Below, piece after piece: positions 63,717-64,000 of a stretch of 64,000 nt of DNA. The stretch lies in contig CM026390.1 in assembly GCA_014843695.1 (NCBI GenBank), forward strand, positions 16,490,759 to 16,554,758, given 5' to 3'. The position numbers and the translations under genes were made by a program. Position 1 is the stretch's first letter. Every line of letters begins with the position of its first letter. This DNA is from Archivesica marissinica (taxonomy: Eukaryota; Mollusca; Bivalvia; Venerida; Vesicomyidae). The notes below the pieces were generated by a model. It was not told where the DNA came from and ran no database searches. It was given only the letters and a program-made list of their open reading frames with translations.

Positions 63717-64000
63717 GTTATATGTTTTTATTTGATCTTCTTTTTACTGGTCTTCATTCCTGTTAATGAATTTGATTGTGAACGCACTGTGCTACCACGA
63801 CTCCACTTCTATATATCTATCTTCCTTTAATGTCGAACCACTTGCTATCACGACTTCCACTTAGACATTAACATTGTTTACATTGCTTTTAACAGTTTCG
63901 ACGCAAAACATTATTTAGAATAATTTTAATTCGTTCATTATTGTCAGCTCAGGGGTACAGGCACAAGACACAACTTTTTTGCCCTATGGTCATATAGTAA

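Overview
The window is eukaryotic genomic DNA from an invertebrate. Intron-rich genes with GT-AG splicing, many tRNA-headed SINE families, TTAA-flanked MITEs and very abundant minisatellites point to a lophotrochozoan, most likely a mollusc; this placement is inference. Bacterial features (operons, CRISPR, ribosome binding sites) are absent. There is one 1000-base run of N (22747-23746).

Only two host genes can be supported. (1) PRPF31, the U4/U6 snRNP splicing factor Prp31, lies on the minus strand. All 13 coding exons can be read from the ATG at 59452 to the TGA at 39936. Every junction is GT-AG and phases are consistent, giving 496 residues against 499 in human. A non-coding first exon is proposed near 61412-61500, and AATAAA signals lie at 39233-39243. 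(2) A UPF0489 (C5orf22-like) gene lies on the plus strand. An internal exon (14671-14793, HxDxHxD motif) and the terminal exon (26700-27842, DxDxD motif) join in frame across an 11.9 kb intron made mostly of satellite and a retrotransposon. The 5' exon or exons were not found. A third coding segment is a retroelement gag (23747-24533, minus), cut by the N gap.

Layout: 1-10.3 kb is three large minisatellites (20, 31 and 51 bp units). 10.4-12.3 kb is a SINE cluster. 12.3-14.6 kb holds 23 and 55 bp arrays just upstream of the UPF0489 exon. 14.9-22.7 kb is a 51 bp (25+26) satellite running into the gap. 23.7-26.6 kb is an LTR retrotransposon fragment plus a short array. 26.7-27.97 kb is the UPF0489 terminal exon and poly(A) signal. 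28-37 kb is intergenic, with SINEs, MITEs, a CACTCA-type array and a solo LTR with a 5 bp target duplication. 37.9-39.1 kb is a 41 bp array. 39.2-61.5 kb is PRPF31, whose introns are full of arrays, SINEs and MITEs. 61.5-64 kb holds nested SINEs, a foldback MITE and a 34 bp array.

The most striking observation is in PRPF31. At three exons (4, 5 and 12) the exon's own 3' end together with its 5' splice site has been tandemly amplified into the downstream intron: 2 extra copies at exon 4, 17 at exon 5 and 16 at exon 12. Two more exons (10 and 6) abut arrays directly at a splice site. The exon 12 array has a 42 bp unit (14 codons), so use of most copies as alternative donors would keep the reading frame. 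The exon 4 copies would introduce a stop. Whether any of them are used is not known from sequence.
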